A program made the position numbers and the translations under genes. Below the pieces are notes generated by a model that was given only the letters and a program-made list of their open reading frames with translations, was not told where the DNA came from and did not search any database. A DNA stretch of 59,866 bases from Lachnospiraceae bacterium (lineage in GTDB: Bacteria > Bacillota > Clostridia > Lachnospirales > Lachnospiraceae), in contig JAFLTC010000001.1 of NCBI GenBank assembly GCA_022510615.1, forward strand, positions 1 through 59,866. Reading direction: 5' to 3'. Every line of letters starts with the position of its first letter. Position 1 is the stretch's first letter. Positions 50,214 through 59,866 of this stretch are shown here, in pieces.

Positions 50214-50293
50214 GGAGATGCCATCCAATCGACTCGAACCGGTAATGCTTCGCATTAAAAGGTTCCCGCTGATTGGAGAGCATCTCCTTTTTT
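50214..50293. terminator. Two-part hairpin terminator (dispersed element, copy B)
   Basis: Outer stem GGAGATGC (50214-50221) / GCATCTCC (50280-50287) plus CCAAT/ATTGG, then TTTTTT. Inner arm GAACC-GG-TAATGC / GCATTA-AAA-GGTTC with a three-base loop. It lies between the convergent DUF1292 and xylanase genes. The core from CATCCAAT to ATTGG is homologous to copy A at 1452. Confidence 0.85.
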
Positions 50294-50348
50294 CAACTGC
50301 TTTTTTATGGTCCGCTTTATTAAGACAAAAAATTAATTCAAGCACTGA

Positions 50349-52001
50349 CTACCAGATTCCGGCGGCTTGTATGACGGAGAAGTAGGCCGTTTTTGCCGCA
50401 TAGTCCCCGCCAAAGAGCATCGGATAGCTGGTTTCTCCGCGGAAGCCGCTGAGCCATGTATCCGCATCCGTCAAGCCCCAGAAGGTGACATTGGTAATAT
50501 TGACACCGGAATCCCTGGCTAGCAGCACAAGCATTTTAAATAAGTCCTCATATTTATCTGCCACCTTTTGATGACTTTTGGCAGTTTTATTTGTATTGTG
50601 AATATCTAACTCCGTTAACTGAATCTGAATTCTTCCCGGAGCAATACTGTTATACCGCTGAATCGCCACCTTTACTAATGCGGTGGTAGGATATGACATG
50701 GTATGGTGGGACTGCATCCCGATTCCGTCACAGACTCCATCATCATATAATTTCTTTACTAATTTCTGGATTGCATCCCTCTTTGCCGGCATATATTCAT
50801 TGTAATCATTATAGAACAAACTTACTCCCTCCGCCGCATACTCTCTGGCAAAGGTAAAAGCGTCGGTAATATAATCCGTATTTCCATAGATTTTATACCA
50901 GTTGGAAGTTTTACGCGGGGTCCCATCATCTTCCATGGCCTCATTCACAACATCCCATGCGTAAACAACACCCGGGTAGTTCTCCTGGCAATAGGCGAGT
51001 ATCTGGGAAATATAACTATGCATCCGCTGCCTTAATATAGCTTTCGATACATAGTCCTTTTTCTCATCATATTTCTGATGGAAAAACCATTCCGGCGTCT
51101 GACTGTGCCATACAAGACAATGTCCTCTGAGTTTCAGATTATTTTCCCTGGCAAGCTTCAGTATGGCATCTAAACTCGCTGTATTAAGAATCACACTGTT
51201 TTCGTCTCCCTGCGTCTTTGTGGTCTCACTAAGAAGAGCATCCGGCTTCATCTGATTTTCCATCGTAATACTATCAAACTGACTTGTAATCAGTTTCTTT
51301 GCCTTATCATAATTTCCTTTCCCCTCCAACTGCCAGCTGTTTACTGCTGCACCGATTTTGAAAATATTCTGATAGGCCTCCTTTAACGTCTTATCCAGTG
51401 CCGGAGCTTTTACCGTCACCTTAATCTTTACCTTTTTACCGCTATAGGTTTTGGCATAGATATTTGTCTTTCCCACATACTGGCCGGTAATCTCACCGTT
51501 TTTTACCGTGACAATATCGGTATCGGAGGAGGTCCATGTTACAATATCGTTAGATTTTTTCGGAGAAATTTTTGCTGTTAGCTTAACAGTATCAAATTTC
51601 ACAACATCTATTTTCGTAACCTTTTTCTTTCTGTTGCCTAAAACCTTCAGACTTTTTGCACCTTGTACTACAGTCACCTTGCATTTTAGCTTTTTTGTCT
51701 TGTTCCCTTTTTTCAGCTTTGCCGTAATCGTGGCCTTACCTTTTTTCAGACCGATTACTTTTCCCTTATCGGAAACCTTTGCCACCTCCTTTTTCGAGGA
51801 GGTAAAGGTAACCTTTACCGAACCTTTCTTTTTCACTTTAAGGATGGTGGATTTCCCCGTGGCTATCGTTACTTTCTTTTTGTTCAGGGTACCCTTAATA
51901 GCTGCCTGTCCCGGTGTCTTTGTTCCAGAGGATACGGCTGCCGATATAAGCAGAGCAACTACTAAAACACCCGCCACTATCCTTTTTACGTTTCCCCTCA
52001 T
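50349..52001 (-). CDS. Secreted endo-1,4-beta-xylanase, GH10, with Ig-like domains
   Basis: 550 residues. Signal peptide (VAGVLVVALLISAAVSSG), then two lysine-rich BIG2 Ig-like domains (about 35-115 and 120-200), then a GH10 barrel. The acid/base Glu is in WDVVNEAM and the nucleophile Glu in QLTELDIH; GHCLVWHSQTPEWFF and the terminal VTFWGLTDADTWL are typical. It cleaves xylan outside the cell. No carbohydrate-binding module or dockerin is seen, so the Ig-like part may attach it to the wall. Good GGAG upstream of the ATG. Confidence 0.95.
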   Translation of the reverse strand: MRGNVKRIVAGVLVVALLISAAVSSGTKTPGQAAIKGTLNKKKVTIATGKSTILKVKKKGSVKVTFTSSKKEVAKVSDKGKVIGLKKGKATITAKLKKGNKTKKLKCKVTVVQGAKSLKVLGNRKKKVTKIDVVKFDTVKLTAKISPKKSNDIVTWTSSDTDIVTVKNGEITGQYVGKTNIYAKTYSGKKVKIKVTVKAPALDKTLKEAYQNIFKIGAAVNSWQLEGKGNYDKAKKLITSQFDSITMENQMKPDALLSETTKTQGDENSVILNTASLDAILKLARENNLKLRGHCLVWHSQTPEWFFHQKYDEKKDYVSKAILRQRMHSYISQILAYCQENYPGVVYAWDVVNEAMEDDGTPRKTSNWYKIYGNTDYITDAFTFAREYAAEGVSLFYNDYNEYMPAKRDAIQKLVKKLYDDGVCDGIGMQSHHTMSYPTTALVKVAIQRYNSIAPGRIQIQLTELDIHNTNKTAKSHQKVADKYEDLFKMLVLLARDSGVNITNVTFWGLTDADTWLSGFRGETSYPMLFGGDYAAKTAYFSVIQAAGIW

Positions 52002-52050
52002 GTTACCACTTTCTCCTTTCCTGGTACCGCTTATTTATCAATCGGTTTGC

Positions 52051-53907
52051 CTACCCATCTATCTGTTTTTCCAGTTTCGGGCTAACCTCCACCAAAAAAC
52101 GGGAGGGCTCGGCTGTTTTATGAAAACGCTCTTTGACAAAGGATATATGCAGGTACTTTCTTGCACGGGTCATTGCTACATAGAGCATGCGTCTTTCTTC
52201 CTCCATATCTCCTGCCTGTATTGCCTTTCGGTAAGGGCACACACCTTCATTTACCGTTGGAATAAATACGGCATCAAACTCCAGACCCTTCGCACCATGC
52301 ATGGTCATTAAGGTGACTCCTTCCTGCCGGTCTTTTTGCTCTTTCTGAATCTTTTCCAGCCTTTCTCCATAGCTCTCCACATAGGCAAGCCACTGGGGCA
52401 GACCGGTACATTCCCTTGCCGTTTCCTGAATTTCAGCCAGTACCTCCATCCAGTCGTCAGCATTTACATTTCTCTCCTTCGCATACTCCTCCAGATATTC
52501 ATCATAACCGATTCCCTTACGAATATAATGCAGAGCAGAATAGGGTGACATCGTTTTGATTGCTCTCAGCTCATTTTCAAAATCCTGAATACGCTCCAGC
52601 ATCCACACTTGATTTTTTCTCCGGTAATATTGCCGCAATTCATCAAAAGAAACCTCCGGTGAATCAAAAGCAGCCCGGCTGATATAACGTACCGGGCGGT
52701 TACAGATTTTTAAAAATTTCTCCCGGCTTCTATCTCCCAGTGCTACCTCCACATAGCAAAGTAAATCCTTCGCCATCCATGTATCAAATATATTCGGGAG
52801 ATTTTCCTTCATGGAAAAGGGAATGTTATGTTCCATCAGTTTTCCCGCCAGAAGCCGCATCTGCAAGTTAGTACGGAATAAAACCGCCATCTTCTCCTTT
52901 GCGATTCCCGTCTTTCCATATTCCTGTATCCGGCTGATAATTTTTTCCGCCTCTGCCGCCAAATCTTTATATCGGGAAATATGTACGCTTTCTATTTTAC
53001 CGGCATCTGCTGTCAGATGTTTATCAAATCTCTTTTTGTTGTGGGATATCAATCTCTCCGCCGCCGTCAGAATCTGCGTAGAGCACCGGTAATTCATCCC
53101 CAACTCTACCCGCTTTGTCTTGGGAAACTCTCTCGGAAAGGAAAGCATAATATCCGGTCTGGCTCCCCGAAAACCATATATGGACTGGTCATCATCTCCC
53201 ACAATAAAAATATTGTCCTCCGGCTTTGCTATCATCCGGATATTTTCATATTGCAGTCGGTTAATATCCTGAAACTCATCAATTAGTATATAAGAAAATT
53301 GCCGCTGATAGCGGCTTAATATATCCGGTCTGGCTTTTAAAAGCTGGTAAGTATAGACAACCATATCATCAAAATCCAATGCACGGTGTCTGGTAAGGCA
53401 TCTTTGATAACCGGCAAAAATATCCCGGAATACCTGCTCAGGACAATTCGCCGAGTAATAACAGGACACGTCAATGCCCTCTCCCTTTACTCTGCTGATT
53501 TCCTTTTCAATCTCTTCTAAAAATTCCTTTTTATCCTCCACATCAAAATCCACTTCCCGGAGCGCTTCCTCCAAAAAGCGGTATTTCAAAGCCGGAGTTA
53601 CAATGTCCTTTGTCTCATAGTGATACGCCGCCCGTAATATCTGAAAAAACAAGGAATGAAAGGTACCAAAACGCACAGGATAATGGACTTTCCCCATTAT
53701 CCCGTCAAACCGCTCCCTCATTTCCACTGCCGCAGCCTTGGAAAAGGTCACTACCAGTATTTTATCCGGCTCTACACCGTAATCCTCTATGAGATATTTT
53801 ACCCGGTTGGTTATCACATAGGTCTTTCCCGTACCGGGACCAGCTAACACAAGCATCGGTCCCTCCCGGTGACAAATAGCCTCCTGCTGCTGTTTATTTT
53901 GCCTCAT
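52051..53907 (-). CDS. UvrD/PcrA-type DNA helicase, compact form
   Basis: 618 residues, shorter than PcrA (about 730). Superfamily 1A motifs: Q motif NKQQQEAI, Walker A GPGTGKT, motif Ia [10 protein letters not shown], motif [11 protein letters not shown], motif [16 protein letters not shown], motif IV MNYRCS, motif [15 protein letters not shown], motif [15 protein letters not shown]. Likely a 3'-5' helicase in repair or removal of transcription blocks. It lacks the long C-terminal extension of PcrA. Its start overlaps the end of gltX by 14 bp. Confidence 0.93.
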   Translation of the reverse strand: MRQNKQQQEAICHREGPMLVLAGPGTGKTYVITNRVKYLIEDYGVEPDKILVVTFSKAAAVEMRERFDGIMGKVHYPVRFGTFHSLFFQILRAAYHYETKDIVTPALKYRFLEEALREVDFDVEDKKEFLEEIEKEISRVKGEGIDVSCYYSANCPEQVFRDIFAGYQRCLTRHRALDFDDMVVYTYQLLKARPDILSRYQRQFSYILIDEFQDINRLQYENIRMIAKPEDNIFIVGDDDQSIYGFRGARPDIMLSFPREFPKTKRVELGMNYRCSTQILTAAERLISHNKKRFDKHLTADAGKIESVHISRYKDLAAEAEKIISRIQEYGKTGIAKEKMAVLFRTNLQMRLLAGKLMEHNIPFSMKENLPNIFDTWMAKDLLCYVEVALGDRSREKFLKICNRPVRYISRAAFDSPEVSFDELRQYYRRKNQVWMLERIQDFENELRAIKTMSPYSALHYIRKGIGYDEYLEEYAKERNVNADDWMEVLAEIQETARECTGLPQWLAYVESYGERLEKIQKEQKDRQEGVTLMTMHGAKGLEFDAVFIPTVNEGVCPYRKAIQAGDMEEERRMLYVAMTRARKYLHISFVKERFHKTAEPSRFLVEVSPKLEKQIDG

Positions 53908-55360
53908 TCAGTAATTCAATTCCCTTTCTGATACGCTTTAACGATTCCTCTTTGCCCAGAATCTCCATGATTTCATAGGCACCCCCCGGTGTCATCTGCT
54001 TACCGGATACGGCGGTACGCAACGGCCATAGTGCCTGACCGTTTTTGCAGCCCTTTCCGGCAACATAGTCCATGGCTGTTTTTTCTATTCCCTCAATGGA
54101 GTAATCCTCCAATTTTTCAAAAAGAGGAAGCATCTCCTGTAAAACCTCCAAAGAATTTTCAGAGTTTGTCTTCATCTTTTTATGGGTGTACATGGAAATA
54201 TCATACTCCGGTAGTTCTTCAAAAAAATCAATTTTTTCTTCAATATCCGGAAATACCTCGATACGGCTCTTAACCAAATCGGCAATCTTTTTCAAATCCA
54301 ACTCTTTTTTTATTACCTTTTTAATTTCCGGCAGAGCATAGGTATAGTAGGTATCATCCTCCATGGCCTTAATATATTCGCCGTTCATCCATTTTAATTT
54401 TACTAGATCAAATACTGCCGGTGATTTATTGATACGGGTATAGTCAAAAACCTCTATCAGTTCCTGCAGACTAAATATTTCTCTGTCCTCTGACGGACTC
54501 CAGCCAAGCAGTGCCACATAATTTACTACTGCCTCCGGCACAAATCCCGCCTCCATCAGATCCTCAAAGGAAGAGGAGCCACTCCGTTTGGCAAGCTTTT
54601 TATGGTTTTCATCCGTAATAATCGGACAGTGAATATAGGCCGGCACCTCCCAGCCAAATGCCTCATACAACCGGTTATACTTCGGTGCCGAGGACAGATA
54701 TTCATTCCCCCGCACCACATGAGTAATTTCCATAAGATGGTCATCAATTACATTGGCAAAATTGTAGGTAGGATAACCGTCGGATTTTATGAGTATCATA
54801 TCGTCCAAATCTTCGTTTGGCACCGTAATTTTCCCATAAATCACATCGTCAAAGCTTGTCTCACCCTCGGTGGGATTGTTCTGACGGATAACATAAGGAA
54901 CACCGGCAGCCAGCTTTTCCTCCACCTCTTCTTTTGTAAGGCTCAGACAATGTTTATCGTATTTCGCCGCATCCTCTCCGTTTGCCTCTGCCTCATCACG
55001 GAGTTTCTGAAGCCTTTCCTTCGTGCAGAAGCAGTAATAGGCCTCTCCCTTTTCCACCAGCTGTTTTGCATATTCCAGATACACACCGGTTTTCATACGC
55101 TCACTCTGGACATAGGGTCCAAAGCCACCGTCCTTATCCGGTCCCTCATCATGGTGAAGACCCGCTTTATCCATTGTCTTATAAATCAAATCCAGAGCGC
55201 CCTCCACAAAGCGCTCCTGATCGGTATCCTCAATACGAAGAAGAAAATCCCCGCCCTCATGCTTGGCAATCAGATACTCATACAATGCGGTTCTTAAATT
55301 TCCGACGTGCATTTTTCCCGTTGGACTTGGTGCGTATCTTGTCCGTATTTTTTTACTCAT
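53894..55360 (-). CDS. gltX: Glutamyl-tRNA synthetase
   Basis: 488 residues, class I: HIGH-type motif in [26 protein letters not shown]-type motif [10 protein letters not shown], and [12 protein letters not shown] before it. The C-terminal half is the helical anticodon-binding domain. In organisms without GlnRS the enzyme also charges tRNA-Gln for later amidation. It is followed by the overlapping helicase gene and preceded by a cytidylate-kinase-like gene 20 bp away. Confidence 0.97.
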   Translation of the reverse strand: MSKKIRTRYAPSPTGKMHVGNLRTALYEYLIAKHEGGDFLLRIEDTDQERFVEGALDLIYKTMDKAGLHHDEGPDKDGGFGPYVQSERMKTGVYLEYAKQLVEKGEAYYCFCTKERLQKLRDEAEANGEDAAKYDKHCLSLTKEEVEEKLAAGVPYVIRQNNPTEGETSFDDVIYGKITVPNEDLDDMILIKSDGYPTYNFANVIDDHLMEITHVVRGNEYLSSAPKYNRLYEAFGWEVPAYIHCPIITDENHKKLAKRSGSSSFEDLMEAGFVPEAVVNYVALLGWSPSEDREIFSLQELIEVFDYTRINKSPAVFDLVKLKWMNGEYIKAMEDDTYYTYALPEIKKVIKKELDLKKIADLVKSRIEVFPDIEEKIDFFEELPEYDISMYTHKKMKTNSENSLEVLQEMLPLFEKLEDYSIEGIEKTAMDYVAGKGCKNGQALWPLRTAVSGKQMTPGGAYEIMEILGKEESLKRIRKGIELLNEAK

Positions 55361-55380
55361 GTTTTTCTTGACCTCATTTC

Positions 55381-55998
55381 TTAGATTTTATCCAGATATG
55401 CCTTGATACATTCTACTGTACCGTCAATTCCGCACAAATCACTGCGAATTGCCATATCATAATTCAGGACATTATCCCAACGTTCACCGGAGTGATATTT
55501 ATAGTAGTTTGCTCTGCTCTTATCCTTCTTTAACACGATTTCAGCAGCCTTCTTTTCCGGCAGGGAATCTATCTGTATGGAACGGTTTATCCGAAAATCC
55601 ACAGACGCACTAATAAACAGATTAATAACGTTCTCCCTGTCCTTCAATATATAATCAGCACATTTCCCTACAATGATACAAGGTCCTTCCTCTGCCACCT
55701 TCCGAATCACGTTGGACTGCGCCAGAAAAATCCGGTCATCCAGTGACAGTCCGGTAAAGCCTATCTCCTGATGAGAAAAAACATTCATTCCCATAGCGAT
55801 GGAGTACAAAAGACTGTTCGTTGCCTTATCTTCCACATTTTTAAAAGCAGCCTCCGCAAATCCGGTTTCCTTTGCCGCCCTTGAAATAATTTCATTGTCA
55901 TAGAAAGGAATCCCATAAGCTTCTGCCAGTTTCCTTCCTATCTCACGCCCCCCACTTCCGTATTGTCTTGCAATCGTAATAATTTTTTTCATACTCAT
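55381..55998 (-). CDS. Cytidylate kinase-like protein
   Basis: 205 residues, a P-loop kinase with [22 protein letters not shown] at the start, [16 protein letters not shown], and a LID region with [19 protein letters not shown]. This is the cytidylate-kinase-like family common in Clostridia and distinct from Cmk; its substrate is not established. It lies directly upstream of gltX. Confidence 0.85.
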   Translation of the reverse strand: MSMKKIITIARQYGSGGREIGRKLAEAYGIPFYDNEIISRAAKETGFAEAAFKNVEDKATNSLLYSIAMGMNVFSHQEIGFTGLSLDDRIFLAQSNVIRKVAEEGPCIIVGKCADYILKDRENVINLFISASVDFRINRSIQIDSLPEKKAAEIVLKKDKSRANYYKYHSGERWDNVLNYDMAIRSDLCGIDGTVECIKAYLDKI

Positions 55999-56093
55999 TC
56001 CGCCTTTCTTACAAAGCCTTTATCCTATTATTATTTTATCATGTTTTCATATATTCGCAAGAAGAAACTCTGCGTTAGACGGTTTCTGCCATT

Positions 56094-56810
56094 CTATTTT
56101 AAAAAGCTGTCTATGCCGTTTGCGATACCCTTTACTATCTTTTTCTGATAAGAAGAGGAAGCCATTTTCCGGTCCTCGGAAGGATTACTCATAAAGCCCA
56201 TTTCCACGATAGTAACCGGAACCTTACACCAGTTAATGCCGGACATTGTATCGGTATACATGACGCCACGGTTTTTCGCCCCTGTGGCACGGCACATGGC
56301 CTTTAATACCTTTTTGGAAAGGTTCTGGCTCTTTTTCCGGTTCTTCTTCGACATAAATTTATTGGAAGAGGTAGGTGCGATGGTAAGAGCCCCCTTGACA
56401 CTGGAACTTCCGGCGGAATTCGCATGAATGCGGATAAAGGCATCTGCCTTATATTTGTTGGCAACTGCTGCTCTTTTTGCATTGGAAATATTTACATCGT
56501 GCTTTGTCCGCACCATAATTACCTTGTAGCCACGTTTTTCCAGTTCTTTTTTCAGCTTCTTTGCTACCTGCAGATTCAGCTTGTATTCCGGAAGGTGGGT
56601 CACACGGCCGGAAGCCCCTCCCGTTACTTTCGCCTTTTTCTGCTTTGCTCCCGGTCCTATCGGTTCTGTGCTGCTATTGGCCTTTCTCTGGTGACCGGCA
56701 TCAATGACAATCACCTTTTGTCCTGCTGCTCTGGCACTCTTTACACTGCCGGCACCACACAAGGAAAATGCCATTATGGCTATTAAAAAAATTGAAAGTA
56801 ATCGTTTCAT
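56094..56810 (-). CDS. Exported N-acetylmuramoyl-L-alanine amidase (Amidase_3)
   Basis: 238 residues with a signal peptide (LLSIFLIAIMAFSLCGAGSVKSARA). Zinc ligands and catalytic residues: His in VIDAGHQ, Glu in LPEYKLNLQVAKKLKKEL, His in FIRIHANSA, and Glu in VEMGFMSNPSEDR. It cuts the bond between MurNAc and the stem peptide. No SH3b or other wall-binding domain is present. Single gene; a role in cell separation or sporulation is possible. Confidence 0.93.
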   Translation of the reverse strand: MKRLLSIFLIAIMAFSLCGAGSVKSARAAGQKVIVIDAGHQRKANSSTEPIGPGAKQKKAKVTGGASGRVTHLPEYKLNLQVAKKLKKELEKRGYKVIMVRTKHDVNISNAKRAAVANKYKADAFIRIHANSAGSSSVKGALTIAPTSSNKFMSKKNRKKSQNLSKKVLKAMCRATGAKNRGVMYTDTMSGINWCKVPVTIVEMGFMSNPSEDRKMASSSYQKKIVKGIANGIDSFLK

Positions 56811-56891
56811 ACTATTCCTCCATTCAAAGTTGTTTTACGCCCGTTTCTAAACAGAAAAAGACCACTGACGACGTCAGCAGTCCTTTTGTTA

Positions 56892-56974
56892 TGCGGAGTA
56901 TGGGACTTGAACCCACACGCCCTACGAGCACATGATCCTTAGTCATGCCTGTCTGCCAATTCCAGCAACTCCGC
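56892..56974 (-). tRNA. tRNA-Leu (AAG)
   Basis: 83 nt with a long variable arm. Acceptor GCGGAGT/ACTCCGC is perfect; anticodon stem CATGA/TCATG with loop CTAAGGA (anticodon AAG); T-loop TTCAAGT. No CCA is encoded. Confidence 0.93.
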
Positions 56975-57086
56975 ACATTCCTTTTGCGACTGGTTTGTAA
57001 CCTGTCAGCGAATAATATATTATCAAAAATATAAGGTAATGTCAAATGTTTTTTTCCACGTAAGCTGTAAGCCATGCAAAAAAGCA

Positions 57087-57146
57087 GAGGAACCGTTATC
57101 TGTCGAGAGTTCACTCTCGTAAAGATAGCGGTTCTCCTACTTTTTT
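57087..57146. terminator. Two-part hairpin terminator after the M14 gene
   Basis: Outer arms around AACCGTTATCT / AGATAGCGGTT (57091-57133), inner hairpin CGAGAG-TTCA-CTCTCG (57104-57119). A T-run follows on the plus strand (57141-57146) and on the minus strand (GCTTTTTTGC). Same plan as the hairpins at 1452, 44691 and 50214. Confidence 0.7.
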
Positions 57147-57162
57147 ATACGGCGTCAGCCGT

Positions 57163-57189
57163 GACCGAGTGTGCTCCGCACACTCGGTC
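57163..57189. repeat. Perfect 12-bp inverted repeat with three-base loop
   Basis: GACCGAGTGTGC (57163-57174) / GCACACTCGGTC (57178-57189) with loop TCC. It lies between the M14 stop and the terminator. No U-run. Confidence 0.7.
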
Positions 57190-57233
57190 TCATGGCTTAT
57201 ATCTCTTCACAAAACAGTATGCCTCATTCCCAC

Positions 57234-58898
57234 TCAATACTTCGTCATAAACCACCGGAACATGTCCCGGTTCCTCTTATAAATAGAATCAAACTGCGAA
57301 TGAGGAAGAGGGCAGCGAACCGTCCCGGTCTCAATGGTAATACTGGTAATATTTTTCCCGTAGACAAGCCAGTCTGCCAGCCCACCGGACCCATTGGTAC
57401 TGCCACTTTTTGGCATCATACGATATTTATTAAAAGAGCGGACCTTATGTGCCAGATTATAAAGTCTCTGGTGCTGGCTGCCACCTACATTAAAATCCCA
57501 GTAGATTATACTTCCCGTGGAATGGATGTTTAACACAGCACTGGGGCAGATGCGGTTAAAAAAAGCCATTAAAGCCTTTGTTTCCTTCTCGCTTCCGCTT
57601 TGCTTTCCCGGATAAGAATAATAATCCGGTTTTTTTGCCTTTCCCTTTTTGCTAAAACCGGAAGGAAAATTATAGTTTATATTTACCCCTCTGGCATTAT
57701 TTTTCCATATTGCGGCGTGGCCGATTTTTTCACACCGCTTTTGCATCTTTGTATTCCGGATGGCTCCAAAGCCATATTGGGCAAGGGTTACACCGTCTGG
57801 ATTTGCCATTGGTATCATATAAATACACACGCGCTGGAAACGAGTCCGGTATTCAGAGTAGTCCCGCAACATATCCTCCGCCTGCCGCATAAGAAGCTGG
57901 CTGTTTTTCCACTCCCGGGCATGAATCGCCCCGTCGATTACCAGCCGTCTGGAAGCGTATGGGTTTCCAATTCGAAGACACCATATGTTTCTGTCATCCC
58001 AGGATTTACCCAGACTGGTTAGGCCGGTTTTACTTCCGTATTTCCGGCGAAGCTGGTACAAATCATTTGTCATATCCTGATAACTGTATACCGTATCCTT
58101 TTTACTTACAATCCATGGCTCCGTCTTTACGGTAATCTTTATTTTGACCTGATTTTTTTCTGAGTCCTTTACCTTCACTGTCACATAAGTAACGCCATGA
58201 CGAAGGGCAGATACCTTTCCCTTTTTACTGACCTTCGCCTTCTTTTTATTCCCAACCCGAAAGCTCAGTTTTTTATAGGAATAGTCAAATTTCAGCTGTC
58301 CGCTGTGTTTTTCATACAACGTCATATGACTGCTGCCTTTGACCGACAATTTTTTCTTAAAACGAATATATATAAACTGCTCCTCCCCGGTCTGCAGGGA
58401 TTTGGCACGAATAATGGTACAAACGACCTGACCCTTTCCCTTCCGATGACATTTCACAACACCACCGGCGGTTACGGTAACATATTTTTTCTTTACTTCC
58501 TTTTTGCTCCCGCCACCATAGATTTGATAGGCGGACTCATGGGACATGGACAAATGGACGGTATCCGTTGTGTAGGAGACCATATGATAGACCTTTTGAT
58601 CTTTTATTATATTGTAATGAATACCGGTCTGTCCGCCCTTTTTATATTTCGCATTTTGATTCAACAACTCATATTTTTCCGGCACTGCTGTCGGTACCGG
58701 TGTAGCGGTCGGCTCAGGGTCTTCTGACACCTGCGGTTTTTGTGTTTCATCAATTGGTTCTTCTTCTATTTCTGTTTTCTCTTCTACACTTCTTATACTG
58801 TGTTTCTCTGCGGACATAGCCGAAGCAAAAGACAACTCTCCCGCTAAAAGCGCCGCCAGCATTCCCAGTACAAGCAGGCATTTTCTGTGTCGTGACAT
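57234..58898 (-). CDS. Secreted M14 zinc carboxypeptidase with Ig-like domains
   Basis: 554 residues. A signal peptide is followed by an acidic Pro/Thr-rich spacer (about 28-75) and two lysine-rich Ig-like (BIG2-type) domains (to about 265). The M14 domain follows: zinc ligands His and Glu in GAIHAREW, His in LNIHSTG, and catalytic Glu in ITIETG; NPDGVTLAQYG and GVNINYNFP are typical. It removes terminal residues from peptides, perhaps wall peptides as in the D-Glu-mDAP members. The Ig-like part resembles that of the xylanase. Confidence 0.92.
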   Translation of the reverse strand: MSRHRKCLLVLGMLAALLAGELSFASAMSAEKHSIRSVEEKTEIEEEPIDETQKPQVSEDPEPTATPVPTAVPEKYELLNQNAKYKKGGQTGIHYNIIKDQKVYHMVSYTTDTVHLSMSHESAYQIYGGGSKKEVKKKYVTVTAGGVVKCHRKGKGQVVCTIIRAKSLQTGEEQFIYIRFKKKLSVKGSSHMTLYEKHSGQLKFDYSYKKLSFRVGNKKKAKVSKKGKVSALRHGVTYVTVKVKDSEKNQVKIKITVKTEPWIVSKKDTVYSYQDMTNDLYQLRRKYGSKTGLTSLGKSWDDRNIWCLRIGNPYASRRLVIDGAIHAREWKNSQLLMRQAEDMLRDYSEYRTRFQRVCIYMIPMANPDGVTLAQYGFGAIRNTKMQKRCEKIGHAAIWKNNARGVNINYNFPSGFSKKGKAKKPDYYSYPGKQSGSEKETKALMAFFNRICPSAVLNIHSTGSIIYWDFNVGGSQHQRLYNLAHKVRSFNKYRMMPKSGSTNGSGGLADWLVYGKNITSITIETGTVRCPLPHSQFDSIYKRNRDMFRWFMTKY

Positions 58899-58974
58899 AA
58901 ATCACTCATCCCCCTCTATTTTAGCTTTTTAAAACCTAAACTCTGGCGTTTAACATAACGGAGCCAGGTTGACG

Positions 58975-59002
58975 AAGGGTACCCCATAAATGGGATACCC
59001 TT
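58975..59002 (-). terminator. Hairpin after rplT
   Basis: AAGGGTA/TACCCTT and CCCA/TGGG stacked with a mismatch between (58975-59002), 35 bp after the rplT stop. The U-run is poor, so efficiency is uncertain. Confidence 0.5.
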
Positions 59003-59036
59003 TCGTATATTTTAATTTACTTAACTACAGAAATCA

Positions 59037-59393
59037 TTATGCTAATTTACTCTTAGCAACTTCCACTAAAGCAGTGAATCCATCCGGATCACTGATAGCC
59101 ATCTCGGACAGCATTTTACGGTTTACATCAACCTCTGCCAGCTTTAAGCCATACATAAATTTACTGTAGGAAAGACCATTCATTCTTGCAGCAGCATTGA
59201 TACGGGCAATCCATAACTGTCTGAACTGTCTTTTTCTCTGCTTTCTACCTGTATAGGACTCTTCCAAAGCACGCATAACCGACTGCTTTGCAACACGGTA
59301 CTGCTTACTTCTTGCGCCTCTATAGCCTTTTGCCAGCTTTAATACTCTTTTATGTTTTTTCTTTGCGTTTAATCCGCCTTTAATTCTAGCCAT
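59037..59393 (-). CDS. rplT: 50S ribosomal protein L20
   Basis: 118 residues with the basic N-terminal extension ([41 protein letters not shown]) and globular end typical of L20, an early 23S rRNA assembly protein. It follows rpmI by 24 bp in the conserved infC-rpmI-rplT operon, which L20 represses by binding its mRNA in several bacteria. Confidence 0.98.
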   Translation of the reverse strand: MARIKGGLNAKKKHKRVLKLAKGYRGARSKQYRVAKQSVMRALEESYTGRKQRKRQFRQLWIARINAAARMNGLSYSKFMYGLKLAEVDVNRKMLSEMAISDPDGFTALVEVAKSKLA

Positions 59394-59417
59394 TTGTCTT
59401 TTCCCTCCTTTGCACCA

Positions 59418-59621
59418 TTAGCTGTATGGCATGATTTTCTTCATTGTCTTTACGTTTGTATCGTCAACCAGAGTCGATTTTCTAAGATTTCTTTTTCTCT
59501 TTGTCGTCTTCTTTGTCAAGATGTGGCTTTTATTTGCCTTATTTCTCTTCAGCTTACCGGTTCCGGTTACTTTAAAGCGCTTTGCAGCAGCTCTTTTTGT
59601 TTTCATTTTCTGATTTGCCAT
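59418..59621 (-). CDS. rpmI: 50S ribosomal protein L35
   Basis: 67 residues, very basic, with the family start [32 protein letters not shown]. Second gene of infC-rpmI-rplT, with AGGAATGA-type RBS upstream. Confidence 0.97.
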   Translation of the reverse strand: MANQKMKTKRAAAKRFKVTGTGKLKRNKANKSHILTKKTTKRKRNLRKSTLVDDTNVKTMKKIMPYS

Positions 59622-59639
59622 GATTTCATTCCTCCGTTA

Positions 59640-59866
59640 TTATTTTGTGGCTGATAAAAACATTACCATACTTCTTCCTTCCATTTTCGCAGGCTTGTCA
59701 ATAGCCGCAACATCCTCCAGCTTCTCAAAGAACGAATCTAAAATATCCTTGCCGACATCCTTATGGGCCATTTCACGTCCCCGGAAACGAAGGGTAACCT
59801 TAACCTTTGCGCCCTTCTGCAAAAACTTTCTGGCCTGATTTACTTTTGTATTCAGGTCATTGGTAT
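59640..59866 (-). CDS. infC: Translation initiation factor IF-3, C-terminal part (cut by window edge)
   Basis: The last 75 or so codons of IF-3: KVNQARKFLQKGAKVKVTLRFRGREMAHKDVGKDIL and KPAKMEGRSMVMFLSATK, which is the C-terminal domain that contacts 16S rRNA and blocks subunit joining. The N-terminal domain and the start (often AUU or another rare codon) lie outside the window. Confidence 0.96.
   Translation of the reverse strand, partial: TNDLNTKVNQARKFLQKGAKVKVTLRFRGREMAHKDVGKDILDSFFEKLEDVAAIDKPAKMEGRSMVMFLSATK

Noticed and set aside
51508-52311. 267-codon plus-strand ORF opposite the xylanase gene
   Set aside because: Its product is an F/V/S-rich mirror of the lysine-rich xylanase N-terminus, a typical antisense shadow.
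1-59866. CRISPR array, prophage, integrative element or insertion sequence
   Set aside because: No regularly spaced repeats, no cas, integrase, transposase or phage structural genes could be found; gene content is chromosomal throughout.

Overview
The window looks like chromosomal DNA of a spore-forming, anaerobic, fibre-degrading Firmicute, most likely a member of the Lachnospiraceae. This is inferred from a spoIIA-sigF-spoVA sporulation block, an [FeFe]-hydrogenase maturase (hydG), pyruvate phosphate dikinase, a secreted GH10 xylanase, lysine-rich Ig-like domains on several exported proteins, strong GGAGG ribosome binding sites and moderately low GC. Most genes lie on the minus strand. I see no insertion sequence, prophage, integrase or CRISPR array.

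Layout. 1-6.5 kb: start of ppdK, a DegV protein, a C39-like exported protein, glyQS, and a BspA-type leucine-rich-repeat surface protein. 5.8-12 kb: a LytTR/LiaF-like pair, then recO, a small YqzL-like gene, era and an M16C metalloprotease. 12-17.4 kb: a cold-shock protein, paaK, hydG with a TM1266-like regulator behind a structured leader RNA, a small membrane protein and a polysaccharide deacetylase. 17.5-25.4 kb: a six-gene MacB-like ABC export operon with three different adaptor lipoproteins, two ATPases (one fused to an AbrB-like domain) and a 939-residue permease. 25.4-33.1 kb: an AI-2E-family transporter, spoVAE-D-C-B-A, a small membrane ORF, sigF, spoIIAB, spoIIAA, and a zinc-ribbon/TPR membrane protein with a 47-codon upstream gene.

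33.3-37.3 kb: the feoA-feoA-feoB iron uptake genes, with DtxR-type palindromes and a divergent DtxR-like regulator, followed by a tRNA operon (Pro, Gly, Arg). 37.3-43.1 kb: hisC, an S8 subtilase, a divergent ClpX and a membrane HtrA in one row. 43.2-50.2 kb: an undecaprenyl-phosphate sugar transferase, a nuclease-helicase fusion, an ECF sigma factor with a membrane beta-propeller protein, and a DUF1292 protein. 50.3-59.9 kb: GH10 xylanase, UvrD-type helicase, gltX, a cytidylate-kinase-like protein, a cell-wall amidase, tRNA-Leu, an M14 carboxypeptidase, and rplT-rpmI-infC.

Points most worth a second look: the attenuator-like RNA in front of the hydrogenase-maturation genes; the HtrA / divergent ClpX / S8 protease row with hairpins touching the ribosome binding sites; the three-adaptor ABC operon with its ATPase-AbrB fusion; a tRNA-Arg with a broken acceptor stem; and two families of dispersed palindromes in the spacers. 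Functions are assigned from motifs read by eye; no database search was run.
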